From assembly GCA_964558365.1 (NCBI GenBank), contig CAZLCC010000007.1, positions 1 to 64,000 on the forward strand: a DNA stretch of 64,000 bases, in the 5' to 3' direction. Positions within the stretch are counted from its first letter, which is position 1, and each line of letters opens with the position of its first letter. The translations under genes and the position numbers were made by a program. Shown here piece after piece: positions 34,015 to 42,972 of the stretch. The notes under the pieces are model-generated. The model was not told where the DNA came from and made no database searches. It worked only from the letters and a program-made list of their open reading frames with translations. This DNA is from CAZLCC01 sp964558365. Lineage in GTDB: Bacteria; Patescibacteriota; Saccharimonadia; Saccharimonadales; Saccharimonadaceae.

Positions 34015-34605
34015 TTATTTCCTTTCTTTTTCTAAAATTTCAATTATTTTTGGAAGCTTTGTAAAATCATCAATCAAAGTTTGGCGCATACCTCCGTTAT
34101 ATAGCGCTGCTGCTGGATGAAACAGCGGCACAATAACTAATTTCTTTTCACCAAACGTGATACGTTTTAGCTCACCATGAATCTGACTGATTTTCATGCC
34201 GGGCAAGAAATACTCCATGCTGTGTCGGCCAAGTGTCACAACAATTTTGGGGTTAATTGCCTCTAGCTGATGAATAAGATACGGCCAAAAAGCTTTCTTT
34301 TCCTCCGGTAATGGATCGCGATTATTTGGTGGTCGGTACTTCACAATATTTGTAATGTATACGTCACTGCGCTCCATGCCAGCAGCTTCAAGCATTTCAT
34401 TTAAAAACTTGCCCGCCGCGCCAACAAAAGGTAGCCCCTGTAAATCCTCATTTTTACCCGGCGCCTCGCCAATAAACACAATATCCGCATTCGGATTTCC
34501 ATCACCCACTACAAGGTTCGTGGCATTCTTAGCCAAATCTGGGCAGACATTATTTTTTAAAATATCTGCCTTAATTTGATCGAGAAGTGTTTGCTTATTC
34601 GACAT
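34015..34605 (-). CDS. Family 4-type uracil-DNA glycosylase lacking Fe-S cysteines
   Basis: Removes uracil from DNA. Motif A GEAPGKNEDLQGLPFVG (46-62) and motif B HPAAAL (163-168) fit UDG family 4/5, as does ITNIVKYRPPNNRDPLP. Family 4 enzymes normally hold a [4Fe-4S] cluster with four cysteines. Here the two central ones are Y90 and F106, and only one cysteine (C21) is left near the N-terminal pair. So it probably folds without a cluster. It overlaps the upstream pnp gene by 11 bases. Confidence 0.85.
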   Translation of the reverse strand: MSNKQTLLDQIKADILKNNVCPDLAKNATNLVVGDGNPNADIVFIGEAPGKNEDLQGLPFVGAAGKFLNEMLEAAGMERSDVYITNIVKYRPPNNRDPLPEEKKAFWPYLIHQLEAINPKIVVTLGRHSMEYFLPGMKISQIHGELKRITFGEKKLVIVPLFHPAAALYNGGMRQTLIDDFTKLPKIIEILEKERK

Positions 34606-36709
34606 CTTTCATTGTGAGGCTAAGTCGCCCGCGTTCGTCAATTGCGTTTAATTTCACACGAACTTTTTGACCTTCTTTTAGTACGTCTGTTACTTTTTCA
34701 ACTCGCTCGTTTGAAATTTGAGAAATATGAAGCATGCCATCAATACCCGGCATAATGTTTACAAACGCACCAAAGTCTTTAATTCCCACCACGGTGCCTT
34801 CATAAATCTTGCCAACTTCTGGCTCTTCAACCAAGCTTTTTACCCAATCCAAAGCTTTTTCAATTGATTCACCATTAACGGCAGAGATTGTTACCAAGCC
34901 ATCTTCTTTAATATCAACTTCCGCGCCTGTTTCTGACGTAATTTTATTGATTGTTTCGCCGCCTTTACCAATAATTGCACCGATTTTATCTGGATTAATT
35001 TTAATCTTTTCGATACGTGGTGCGTGTGGGCTTAAGTTTGTGCGCGGTTCTGCAATTGTTGTTAGCATATGCTCTAAAATCTTTGCTCGCCCAACTTTAC
35101 CTTTTTCAATTGCTTCGCGAAGCACTTCAACCGGAAGACCGTGCACCTTCATATCCATTTGCAACGCAGTAATACCGTTTTCGGTTCCTGCGACTTTAAA
35201 GTCCATATCACCAGCAAAATCTTCCGCATCTGCAATATCACTCAAGATATATGGTGTGTCACCATCCATCATTAAGCCCATCGCGATACCGCTTACTGGA
35301 CGCTTAATTGGCACACCTGCGTCCATCAATGCCAAACAACTTGAACAAACCGCTGCCATTGAGGTTGAACCATTCTGGCTCATAATTTCCGTAACGCTGC
35401 GAATTGTATAAGGAAATTCTTCAGCTTCAGGCAGCACCGCACTGAGTGCACGCTCTGCAAGATAGCCATGGCCAATCTCGCGACGGCCAGCACTCATAAG
35501 ACGCTTAACTTCACCTACTGTGTAGCCTGGTGCGTTGTAGTGGTGCATATAACGACGCTCGAAGTCATTTTGCTCCATAGTATCTACCATTTGCGCATAA
35601 CTTAACGGCGCAAGCGTTACAATATTCATTCCCTGTGTTACACCACGAGTGAAGAGGCTCGAGCCGTGAGTGCGTGGCAAGATGCCAATTTCTGAGCTAA
35701 GCTGACGAATTTCGTCTAGCTTTCGTCCATCTGGACGTGTTTGGCTCGCCACGATATGCTTACGCACATCTTTATGAAGTGCCATAGTAAACGCTTCATC
35801 ATATTCACGGTGCACGCCTTCATACTCTTCTTCGTGTTTTTCTTCCATGTCTGCATGAAATTGCTTACGGAGCGTTGAGATAAGATCATTGCGTTCTGGA
35901 TACGGCTTATGTAGGTTCTCGCCTAGTTTACCTGCTACCCACTCATCAACAGTTTTTTGTATATCTTCATCTGGCAAAACCAATTCATATTCAAGCTTTT
36001 CTGGAGCAACTTTTGCAATTAATTCTTTTTGGAGCTTAATTGCTGGCTGCATTGCTTTATGTGCCCACGCTAAAGCATCGGCAATCACTTCTTCGCTTAC
36101 TTCTTTTGCGCCAGCTTCAACCATAATAATCGCTTCTTCTGTTCCAGCAACAACAAGATCAAGATCACTCGCTGCAATTTCTTCAGGCGTTGCAAAAGCT
36201 TTAAACTCACCATTAACCCGTGCAACACGCAAACCTGCCACAGGTCCACTAAATGGCGCACCAGTAAGGCTCAATGCGGCACTCGTTGCAATCATGGCAA
36301 TCATATCCGGACGAAAGCTTGGATCCATTGAAAGCACTGTCGCCACACCCTGCACCTGTTGACGATAGCCTTTTGGAAACAGTGGGCGAATTGGGCGATC
36401 AATAATACGTCCAATTAAAATTGCTTCGTCACTTGGACGACCTTCGCGTTTTATAAATCGACTACCTGAGATTTTGCCGCTTGCATAAAATTTCTCTTCA
36501 TAATCTATGCTAAGTGGAAAATAATCCATACCACTTGTTGGTTTGTCGCTCACCATGCCGGTGCCCATCACGACAGTGTCGCCATAACTTACTAGCACTG
36601 AAGCGCTTGCACGAAAACCAATACGGTTTATCTCTATTTTTAAAGGCTTACCGCAAAGCTCCGCCTCTACTGATACTTTTTCTTTTCCATAAGGATTGAT
36701 TGTTGACAT
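34595..36709 (-). CDS. pnp: Polynucleotide phosphorylase
   Basis: 3'-5' phosphorolytic exoribonuclease. Two RNase PH domains (about 10-140 and 320-540), a KH domain (KIGAIIGKGGETINKITSET) and an S1 domain (YEGTVVGIKDFGAFVNIMPG) to the end. DGRKLDEIRQLSSE opens the second PH domain. 704 residues as usual. The rpsO-pnp order is typical of bacteria. With RNase J it gives a complete mRNA decay set. Confidence 0.96.
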   Translation of the reverse strand: MSTINPYGKEKVSVEAELCGKPLKIEINRIGFRASASVLVSYGDTVVMGTGMVSDKPTSGMDYFPLSIDYEEKFYASGKISGSRFIKREGRPSDEAILIGRIIDRPIRPLFPKGYRQQVQGVATVLSMDPSFRPDMIAMIATSAALSLTGAPFSGPVAGLRVARVNGEFKAFATPEEIAASDLDLVVAGTEEAIIMVEAGAKEVSEEVIADALAWAHKAMQPAIKLQKELIAKVAPEKLEYELVLPDEDIQKTVDEWVAGKLGENLHKPYPERNDLISTLRKQFHADMEEKHEEEYEGVHREYDEAFTMALHKDVRKHIVASQTRPDGRKLDEIRQLSSEIGILPRTHGSSLFTRGVTQGMNIVTLAPLSYAQMVDTMEQNDFERRYMHHYNAPGYTVGEVKRLMSAGRREIGHGYLAERALSAVLPEAEEFPYTIRSVTEIMSQNGSTSMAAVCSSCLALMDAGVPIKRPVSGIAMGLMMDGDTPYILSDIADAEDFAGDMDFKVAGTENGITALQMDMKVHGLPVEVLREAIEKGKVGRAKILEHMLTTIAEPRTNLSPHAPRIEKIKINPDKIGAIIGKGGETINKITSETGAEVDIKEDGLVTISAVNGESIEKALDWVKSLVEEPEVGKIYEGTVVGIKDFGAFVNIMPGIDGMLHISQISNERVEKVTDVLKEGQKVRVKLNAIDERGRLSLTMKDVE

Positions 36710-36847
36710 ATAAGTACTATGTCCTTTCTTTAGACTACCTTTTTAGTAGGTAACGGGTGTTATTCCATTTATTCGCTAAATGAAGCTAGCATCCACCACC
36801 TAAATATAAAGATAAAAGAAGTCTAAGTTATAAAATTTCGATACGAG

Positions 36848-37114
36848 CTACTTGCGCAAGCCAAGTTTTGCTACAAGCTTTTGATAGCCAGCAAAATCTT
36901 TGCGTTCTAGATATTTTAATAGACGCTTTCGTTGCCCCACCATTTGCAAAAGACCACGACGAGCTTTGTTGTCGTGCTTATGCACCTTAAGATGCTCTGT
37001 CACCTCTTTAATGCGCTCAGTCAAAATAGACACCTGCGCTTCAGGCGATCCTACATCGTTTTTGTGGCGTTGCGTAGAAGCAATAGCCTTTGTTTTATCC
37101 TCACGAGTAATCAT
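36848..37114 (-). CDS. rpsO: Ribosomal protein bS15
   Basis: Start ATG 37114 gives 88 residues, the normal length; a GTG at 37126 abuts the -10 box and cannot be the start. Conserved: STQRHKNDVGSPEAQVSIL, LKVHKHDNKARRGLL and RKRLLKYL. It precedes pnp by a 138-base gap that holds a small hairpin (CATTTA...TAAATG). Confidence 0.95.
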   Translation of the reverse strand: MITREDKTKAIASTQRHKNDVGSPEAQVSILTERIKEVTEHLKVHKHDNKARRGLLQMVGQRKRLLKYLERKDFAGYQKLVAKLGLRK

Positions 37115-37126
37115 ATCTTGTTTCAC

Positions 37127-37155
37127 ATTCTAGCACCCCTGATGGTCTAATGCAA
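37127..37155 (-). promoter_or_regulatory. rpsO promoter
   Basis: Reverse strand TTGCAT (37150-37155), a 17-base spacer and TAGAAT (37127-37132). It overlaps the end of truB and fixes the rpsO start at 37114. Confidence 0.65.
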
Positions 37156-37830
37156 GGGTTTTATAGATGTCGCTGCTTCATCCTCCAGGGTTACTGCTTC
37201 GTTAACCTGCCATTCGCCCACTGTTGTGCGTCTCAGCTCCTGGCAATACGCCCCTGTTTTTAGGACTTTTCCAATATCTTCGGCAAGTGTACGGATATAG
37301 GTTCCGCTTGAAACATGGGTGCGAATTTTAAGCTTTGGATAAGTGTAATCAACCAGCTCAAGTTTATAAATCGTTACTTCACGCTGCGGCATGTCTACTT
37401 TTTTGCCGTCTCGCGCCAGCTTATATGCCCGCTGGCCATCAATTTTAATAGCCGAAAAAGCTGGTGGTGTTTGCATAATGAACCCAGTAAAATGCTTGAG
37501 AGCTTTTTTGATATCTTCTTCCGTTGGAACAACTCGAGAAGCGTGACTAATTTCTCCTTCTGGATCTCCCGTTGTGCTTGTTTCGCCAAGCACAATTGTT
37601 GCTTCATAGGTTTTATCAAGCTTGCTAAACTTACCTGCTTGCTTACAGGCCTTGCCCACGAGTAATATCATCAAGCCTGTTGCAAATGGATCAAGCGTGC
37701 CAGTGTGACCAACTTTTACTTTTTTGCCAGCTTTTTCAGTCAGTTTTCGTCGCACACGCGCAACCACACCAAAACTAGTCATATTCGCTGGTTTATCAAT
37801 CAAAATCATGCCGTCCATTTGGGGCATCAT
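37147..37830 (-). CDS. truB: tRNA pseudouridine-55 synthase TruB, short form
   Basis: Makes pseudouridine 55 in the T loop of tRNAs. HTGTLDPFATGLMILL carries the catalytic Asp, and KVDMPQREVTIYKLEL, SSGTYIRTLAEDIG and LRRTTVGEWQVNEAV are family motifs. At 227 residues it ends after the catalytic domain and lacks the C-terminal PUA-like part found in 300-residue TruB proteins. The exact start among nearby ATGs is uncertain. Confidence 0.92.
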   Translation of the reverse strand: MMPQMDGMILIDKPANMTSFGVVARVRRKLTEKAGKKVKVGHTGTLDPFATGLMILLVGKACKQAGKFSKLDKTYEATIVLGETSTTGDPEGEISHASRVVPTEEDIKKALKHFTGFIMQTPPAFSAIKIDGQRAYKLARDGKKVDMPQREVTIYKLELVDYTYPKLKIRTHVSSGTYIRTLAEDIGKVLKTGAYCQELRRTTVGEWQVNEAVTLEDEAATSIKPLH

Positions 37831-37847
37831 AACATAGACTTACCTAT

Positions 37848-39623
37848 TTATTGACCAGGAATGCGAAATTGAGTTGGATCGCTCGCACTTGGCGTAGGGG
37901 CACCGCTAGGAGGAGCTGCTGGATTAGAATTTGCCGATGGAATTGGAGGCGGCGCCACTGGCTTTGATGTTGGCGTTGGCGCAGGAGTAGCTGGCGCTGC
38001 CTCTGGCGGCGCAATTGGTGGTGGCGGAGGCAGCTGAGAAAAGTCAGGCATTGGTGGTGGCGGAGGTAATGGCAGAGGCTGAGCCCCAATGCTTGCCGCC
38101 GGGTTGTTAGCTGGATTAAATGGCATTGCGTTTAGCGCGTCTTCAACATCTTTTCTTGCATCATGCACATCTGGCAGAGATGGCTTAACTTCATCTTTTG
38201 GTGTCTCAGGCTTTTCTTCTTTTAGTTCTGGGGGCAAGGAGCTTATCTCTTCTTTCTCCTCTTTTAGTGGTGGCGATGGCGGAAGGTCGTCATTCTTTTC
38301 TTCAGGGTTATCATCTTTATCGCTAGGCTTTTCGTCTTCTTTACTAAGTTCAGATTTACCACCCTTTGGCGCATCTTTACCATCACGCTTCTTTACAGCT
38401 GCTTCAAGATCAGCAAGCGTCGTTCCCTCTGACTTTTTAACTTCATTATCGTCATCTTTTTCAGACGGCGGCTTTACTGTTTCGCCATGCTTTAAAATAA
38501 CTTTATTACGCGCTTCTTGTTCTTCTCGTCGCTTTGCCTCTTCTGCCTCAGCAGCAGTTGCATTTAGCGTTCCGCCAATCATCGGTGGAACATCTTTATC
38601 TTTCCAGCTTGAACGACCTTTATGTTCTGGTTTAATATCGCTTTCAACTTCTTTTTCTTCTGAAGCCTCTTCAAGATCTTTCTTTATTTCAGCCAACGAA
38701 AGCTTGCCACTATCGCCAGATTTTGGCCCATTTTTGCTTAGTGCTTTGTCTAGTTCATCGCTTTTTTCTTCTTCATCTTCGCTATGATTGATTTCTAATG
38801 ATCCATCATCTTTTGTTTTTTCTGGCTTTTCTTCTTTTGTTTCATCTGCCTCCGTTGGTGAAATTTCTTCCGCCTCCTCAAGACGAGCAGCAATTAACTG
38901 CTGATTTGCGCCAGCCGCCATAAGTTGCGCAGCCATTGTCATAACGCGCGGTGATGTGTGCGTATTTGAAAAGCGATCTGTTGCTGAAACAATACCAGTT
39001 AAAAGCGCCGTTGCAATTTGCTCATCAAGCAGGTTGTTTTTTAGTGCCTCACTAAGACTCATAAGCATTTCACACAAACTACTGGCTTCTTCATCCTGCC
39101 AATCAACCGATCCAAGATCACTCTTTGAGCCCTTAGTGTTTACTGTCACCACTGTTGCATCATGTAAGATTCGCCCGTGCGCAGTAATTGCTTTATCAAG
39201 ATCTTCGCGTTTTTCAACACCAAGCGCAATAACAAGTTCAACATTAAAATCACCATAGCTATATTCAAGATCATCTTCAGAAATTGGTTCTTTGTATGGC
39301 GTAATGAAAATACGTACTAGATCGTCTTCAACTTTATACCGCAGGCGATCTGCCTTCTCTTTATCAAGCGCAACAATAAAGTCGCGCAAGTTATCAACGT
39401 TATCTCGAAATGTTTTATCTGGCTTTAAAAAATCAATCGCTGGCGGAATTGTACCACTAAACACGGCTGTGCCGTATTTATCCATCTTGTTGAGCATAAG
39501 AGTTAGGCTCAGGGCAGCAGCAAGCTCATCCACCGAAGGATCTTGGCTCACCGTAATAAGAATATTGCTCACATCTTTAATGCGGTCAACTATCTGCTGC
39601 TTTGCTTTTCCATCGTCTTTCAT
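37848..39623 (-). CDS. DHH-like phosphoesterase fold with dead motifs and Pro-rich tail
   Basis: Residues 1-260 follow the NrnA/RecJ-like DHH layout. ILITVSQDPSVDELAAALSL stands for the motif I strand normally bearing HxxPDGDxxGS. VNTKG at 161-165 sits at the DHH motif, SVDWQDEEAS (172-181) at motif IV, and LLTGIVSATDRFSN is typical DHH-family helix sequence. None of the metal ligands H, D, DHH is intact, so it is probably not a nuclease. Residues 300-591 are an acidic Glu/Asp/Lys tail that turns into Pro/Ala (for example PLPLPPPPPMPDFSQLPPPP). I would guess a nucleotide- or RNA-sensing scaffold. Confidence 0.6.
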   Translation of the reverse strand: MKDDGKAKQQIVDRIKDVSNILITVSQDPSVDELAAALSLTLMLNKMDKYGTAVFSGTIPPAIDFLKPDKTFRDNVDNLRDFIVALDKEKADRLRYKVEDDLVRIFITPYKEPISEDDLEYSYGDFNVELVIALGVEKREDLDKAITAHGRILHDATVVTVNTKGSKSDLGSVDWQDEEASSLCEMLMSLSEALKNNLLDEQIATALLTGIVSATDRFSNTHTSPRVMTMAAQLMAAGANQQLIAARLEEAEEISPTEADETKEEKPEKTKDDGSLEINHSEDEEEKSDELDKALSKNGPKSGDSGKLSLAEIKKDLEEASEEKEVESDIKPEHKGRSSWKDKDVPPMIGGTLNATAAEAEEAKRREEQEARNKVILKHGETVKPPSEKDDDNEVKKSEGTTLADLEAAVKKRDGKDAPKGGKSELSKEDEKPSDKDDNPEEKNDDLPPSPPLKEEKEEISSLPPELKEEKPETPKDEVKPSLPDVHDARKDVEDALNAMPFNPANNPAASIGAQPLPLPPPPPMPDFSQLPPPPPIAPPEAAPATPAPTPTSKPVAPPPIPSANSNPAAPPSGAPTPSASDPTQFRIPGQ

Positions 39624-39668
39624 GGAAGCGTTTTATTCCTTTTTATTTTTGCTAGCGTTTATAGATAA

Positions 39669-39698
39669 AATATAGCATAAACTTTTTAAAAAAGTCAA
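39669..39698 (-). promoter_or_regulatory. Promoter of the DHH-like gene
   Basis: Reverse strand TTGACT (39693-39698), an 18-base spacer and TATATT (39669-39674). Confidence 0.6.
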
Positions 39699-39722
39699 TA
39701 GTAATTTTCAGGGGTGCGCCTC

Positions 39723-39751
39723 TTTACAAAACTCCTCTTCTCCGTTATAGT
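39723..39751 (+). promoter_or_regulatory. Promoter of rpsT
   Basis: TTTACA (39723-39728), a 17-base spacer and TATAGT (39746-39751), giving a leader of about 49 bases. It is divergent from the preceding promoter. Confidence 0.65.
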
Positions 39752-39806
39752 TGAGCATTGATTAGCAAAAATAACTTTAAGAGTAGTTAAGGAAACGAGA
39801 GAAAAG

Positions 39807-40196
39807 ATGCCAATTATTAAATCAGCTGTAAAACGAATGAAGCAAGATGCAAAGCGCCGTGCGCGAAATATCGGTCTTAAGCGCGATATTAAAAACGCAA
39901 CAAAAACCTTTTTAGCAAAGCCAACAGCAGAAGGTTTAAGCAAAGTGCAAAGTACAATCGACACCGCTGTTAAAAAGAATTTACTAAAGAAAAATACCGC
40001 TGCACGAAAGAAAGCTCAACTTTCTAAGGTAGCTAAAGATGCTGGCGTAAAGTTAAGCACAAAATCTAAGGCAAAAGCTGCGCCAAAGAAAACAACTGCG
40101 AAGAAACCAGCCGCAAAAACTACAGCAAAAAAAGCTCCTGCAAAGAAGCCAGCTGCCAAAAAGACCCCAGCTAAGAAGTCTGCAAAAAAAGCTTAG
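39807..40196 (+). CDS. rpsT: Ribosomal protein bS20 with histone H1-like tail
   Basis: Residues 1-87 are bS20 (IIKSAVKRMKQDAKRRARN, then KTFLAKPTAEGLSKVQS). From about 88 to 129 there is an extra Lys/Ala/Pro tail (KKTTAKKPAAK-type repeats) like that of histone H1 or bacterial HU-tail proteins. The tail is not part of the usual 85-90 residue protein. The ribosome-binding site is weak (GAGAGAAAAG). The stop overlaps the convergent holA stop by four bases (40193-40196). Confidence 0.9.
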   Translation: MPIIKSAVKRMKQDAKRRARNIGLKRDIKNATKTFLAKPTAEGLSKVQSTIDTAVKKNLLKKNTAARKKAQLSKVAKDAGVKLSTKSKAKAAPKKTTAKKPAAKTTAKKAPAKKPAAKKTPAKKSAKKA

Positions 40197-41095
40197 TTTG
40201 CTATCTTTATCAGCGTTCTTTCAAGCAAGAGCCATGGCTCGCCTGCTGATGTTTTAAGCTGAAGATCAAGCTCGGCAACACTGCTAACAATATTGCTTAC
40301 TTCTCGCTTGCCGAGTTTATTGGCAAGCGGTTTTAGTTTTTGCAATGGATATGGATGTGTTTTAAGATCTTTTGCAATTTGATCAACCGAGACATCTTTT
40401 GATTGCGAAAGCGCTGCAAGCTGAAAAACTTGGCTTGAAAGCAGGCCAAATAAGCGATACGGATCTTCTTGTGTTTCAAGAATCTTAATTTGCTCAGATA
40501 TAACCCCCTTTCTTCCCTGCAAAGCAGCATCAATAAGCACAAAAACATTTGCCTGCGGAGTTGGCTCGATAAGTTCATTTATACGATTTTTTGACGTATC
40601 ATCAACTAGCAACAGCTTTTCTACAGCGTGACGCAGCTGCCACTGATCAAATCCAACCTTATCTACTAAATAACTTGCTTCATTTTGGCTTATTGTTTTG
40701 CCCTGTCTATTTGCAAAAGCAATTACCCACTTCGTCGCTTCAAACTCACTTAGCTCTTTTAGCTCTTTAATTTCTGCAGCTTTTTGCAAAGCTTTATATG
40801 TTTTTGTTCGTTTATCTGGCGAGCTTTCAATAAGCACTAGGCGCACTTCTTCGGGGATTTTATTCAGCCACTCGGTCAACGCCGCCCACACTATCTTATT
40901 GGCGCTTACCTCTTTTAAAACAACAAGTCGTTCTTCTGCAAATAAGCTCGCACCCTGAAAAAGCTCTGGTAAATTGTCGACTTCAAGAACACTACCATCT
41001 TTTCGGGTTATTCCGTGTTGGTCATATTTCTTGCTTAAACCATCTAAAAATTCGCGGGCAGCATAGCTATTTGAACCAACAAGCAACGTAATCAT
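40193..41095 (-). CDS. holA: DNA polymerase III delta subunit
   Basis: Clamp-loader wrench. Start ATG 41095 gives a four-base overlap with mutM (ATGA). 300 residues of low-complexity-free helical sequence: TLLVGSNSYAAREFLDGL at the start, FAEERLVVLKEV, SPDKRTKTYKAL and, toward the end, RLFGLLSSQVFQLAAL. No ATP-binding motif, as expected for delta. It is last in the run polA-NADAR-dut-HAD-mutM-holA. Confidence 0.85.
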   Translation of the reverse strand: MITLLVGSNSYAAREFLDGLSKKYDQHGITRKDGSVLEVDNLPELFQGASLFAEERLVVLKEVSANKIVWAALTEWLNKIPEEVRLVLIESSPDKRTKTYKALQKAAEIKELKELSEFEATKWVIAFANRQGKTISQNEASYLVDKVGFDQWQLRHAVEKLLLVDDTSKNRINELIEPTPQANVFVLIDAALQGRKGVISEQIKILETQEDPYRLFGLLSSQVFQLAALSQSKDVSVDQIAKDLKTHPYPLQKLKPLANKLGKREVSNIVSSVAELDLQLKTSAGEPWLLLERTLIKIAN

Positions 41096-41967
41096 TTTGT
41101 TACTTCCTTCTGGCAATGAGGGCAAACATGCGTACCGCGACCTGCAACTTTTATCTTTTCAATTATTGAACCGCAGCGTTCACACGGCTTACCTTCCCGT
41201 CGAAATACACGAGCTAAACCAAGATAACTACCTGACTTTCCTTCGGCATTTACATAGTTTTTGTCTGTTGAGCCACCTTTTTCAATCGCCAAAGCAAGAA
41301 TATATTTTATTTGTTCAAAAAGTTCTTGCAGCTGGTTGTCTGAAAGATATTTTACTCGAGTTGCCGGATGAATTTTCGCCCCCCACAAACTTTCATCTGC
41401 ATAAATATTCCCAACACCAGCAATAACACTTTGGTCTAAAATTGCAGCCTTTATTGTTGTGCCGCTGCGACGACGAACTCTCGTTAAAAAATCCTCAAAA
41501 TGAGTTGCGTCGCTTAATGGCTCTGGCCCAACCTTTTTCATAAAATCGATATTGGGCACTTCCGCAGTTGGAATAAGCTTTACCCAACCAAACTTACGCT
41601 GATCATTAAAGAAAAGCTTTGAACCATCTGTAAACGTAATGATGACTCGCGTGCTTTTATCTGGAAGTTCGCCCACCAAGCTATCGTTTGGATGCCCCGC
41701 ACCAAAGCTTTGTTTGCCACGATACACAAGTTGCCCTGTCATCTTTAAATGAATAACTAAAGAATATTTTGAATCAAGCTCAATTAAAAGTACTTTAGCC
41801 CTTCGTCTAACGGTGCTGATTTTTGCACCGTATAAAAAAGTTTCAACATCAACTGGTGCATTCGGAAAACTTTTTGGCGAACTGCTTGAAGCGTGCTGAA
41901 TAATTTTTTTAACAATCAGCTTTTCAAGCCCGCGGCGTACTGTTTCAACTTCTGGTAGTTCTGGCAT
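41092..41967 (-). CDS. mutM: Formamidopyrimidine-DNA glycosylase
   Basis: Excises oxidised purines. Start ATG 41967 gives MPELPEVETVRRGL, where the Pro after the removed Met is the nucleophile; an upstream in-frame reading is not needed. Later motifs: HLKMTGQLVY, DQSVIAGVGNIYADE and a C-terminal zinc finger (CERC...CPHC) that is intact here. 291 residues. It lies four bases after the HAD gene. Confidence 0.95.
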   Translation of the reverse strand: MPELPEVETVRRGLEKLIVKKIIQHASSSSPKSFPNAPVDVETFLYGAKISTVRRRAKVLLIELDSKYSLVIHLKMTGQLVYRGKQSFGAGHPNDSLVGELPDKSTRVIITFTDGSKLFFNDQRKFGWVKLIPTAEVPNIDFMKKVGPEPLSDATHFEDFLTRVRRRSGTTIKAAILDQSVIAGVGNIYADESLWGAKIHPATRVKYLSDNQLQELFEQIKYILALAIEKGGSTDKNYVNAEGKSGSYLGLARVFRREGKPCERCGSIIEKIKVAGRGTHVCPHCQKEVTK

Positions 41968-41971
41968 AGTT

Positions 41972-42541
41972 CTATTGTAGCGCGAGTAACTGCTTAAGCT
42001 GCTGTTTTGTTTGGTCATTATTTTCAAAATGAATCGCCTGCATACCAACTTGGTGCGCTCCTTCGCAGTTTGCCACAATATCATCAATCATCACGCACTC
42101 TTCTGGCTGCACTCCAAGCTTTTCTGCAATAGCTTCATACGCTCCAGGGTGCGGCTTTATTTCTCCAATAGAACTAGACAGCACAGTTGCGTCAAAAAAT
42201 TCTTCTTGTTCTTCTTTTAAAAAAAGTGCATCAAAAAGACTGTCGCCCACATTACTTAAAAGCCCAATTTTATAGCTAGGCTTCAAACTTTTTAAATATT
42301 CAACTAATTGCTGGTTGCGCACATGCTGGCGAAGATATGTTTGCTGGAGCGTTTGCGTATCTAGTTTTAAAATATGCGCTACTTCCTCAAAAAATTTCTC
42401 TGTTGAAATATAGCCATAATCAACCTGCGAGTAAAGATCGTTTAAATTTGTTATTTGATCTGCCGGACAAAGATTCCTTAAATAGCTCTTTCCATCGCTA
42501 TACAAAACCCCAAAGCAGTCAAAAATAATCGCTTTTATCAC
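41972..42541 (-). CDS. HAD-superfamily hydrolase
   Basis: 189 residues. IFDCFGVLYSDG is motif I (nucleophile Asp with Phe in the second acid place), LLSNVGDS motif II, IKPHPGAYEAIAEKLG carries the motif III Lys, and VMIDDIVANCEGAHQVG motif IV. A small helical cap lies between. Substrate unknown; subfamily IA-like phosphatases act on sugars or nucleotides. Coupled to dut by a four-base overlap. Confidence 0.8.
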   Translation of the reverse strand: MIKAIIFDCFGVLYSDGKSYLRNLCPADQITNLNDLYSQVDYGYISTEKFFEEVAHILKLDTQTLQQTYLRQHVRNQQLVEYLKSLKPSYKIGLLSNVGDSLFDALFLKEEQEEFFDATVLSSSIGEIKPHPGAYEAIAEKLGVQPEECVMIDDIVANCEGAHQVGMQAIHFENNDQTKQQLKQLLALQ

Positions 42542-42972
42542 TTTCCCGTACTCCCAAAACCGCCCGAATTGCGCTCAGTCTCATCAAGCAGTTCAACTTC
42601 TTGCCATAGAATCTTTTCATATCTTGTAACAATAAGCTGCGCAATGCGCATATTCGGCTCAAAAGTAAATGGGTCTGAGCCTAAATTGACCATTATTGCA
42701 CCAACTTCACCTCTATAATCTGCGTCAATAGTCCCTACGCCATTCGCCGTTGTAATACCATGCTTTAATGCCAAGCCACTGCGAGCGCGAACTTGCGCCT
42801 CATAGCCATCCGGAAGAGCGATAGCAATACCAGCAGGAATAACTTTTCTTTCCATTGGCTGCAAAACAATCGGCTCATCAATTGCCGCATGAAGATCCAT
42901 ACCAGCCGAGTGATCAGTCTGATACTCAGGCATACTAGCGTTCTCTTTTAATTTTGTAATTTTAACCTTCAT
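42538..42972 (-). CDS. dut: dUTP diphosphatase
   Basis: 144 residues of the trimeric all-beta dUTPase: AGMDLHAA (motif 1), RSGLALKHG (motif 2), GTIDADYRGEVGAIMVN (motif 3 with the catalytic Asp) and RNSGGFGSTGK (motif 5). It keeps uracil out of DNA, together with the uracil-DNA glycosylase encoded upstream. Overlaps NADAR gene end by 11 bases. Confidence 0.95.
   Translation of the reverse strand: MKVKITKLKENASMPEYQTDHSAGMDLHAAIDEPIVLQPMERKVIPAGIAIALPDGYEAQVRARSGLALKHGITTANGVGTIDADYRGEVGAIMVNLGSDPFTFEPNMRIAQLIVTRYEKILWQEVELLDETERNSGGFGSTGK

Noticed and set aside
39695..39964. Reverse-strand open frame across the rpsT start
   Set aside because: It overlaps the bS20 gene in the opposite direction and shows no family features; a shadow of rpsT.
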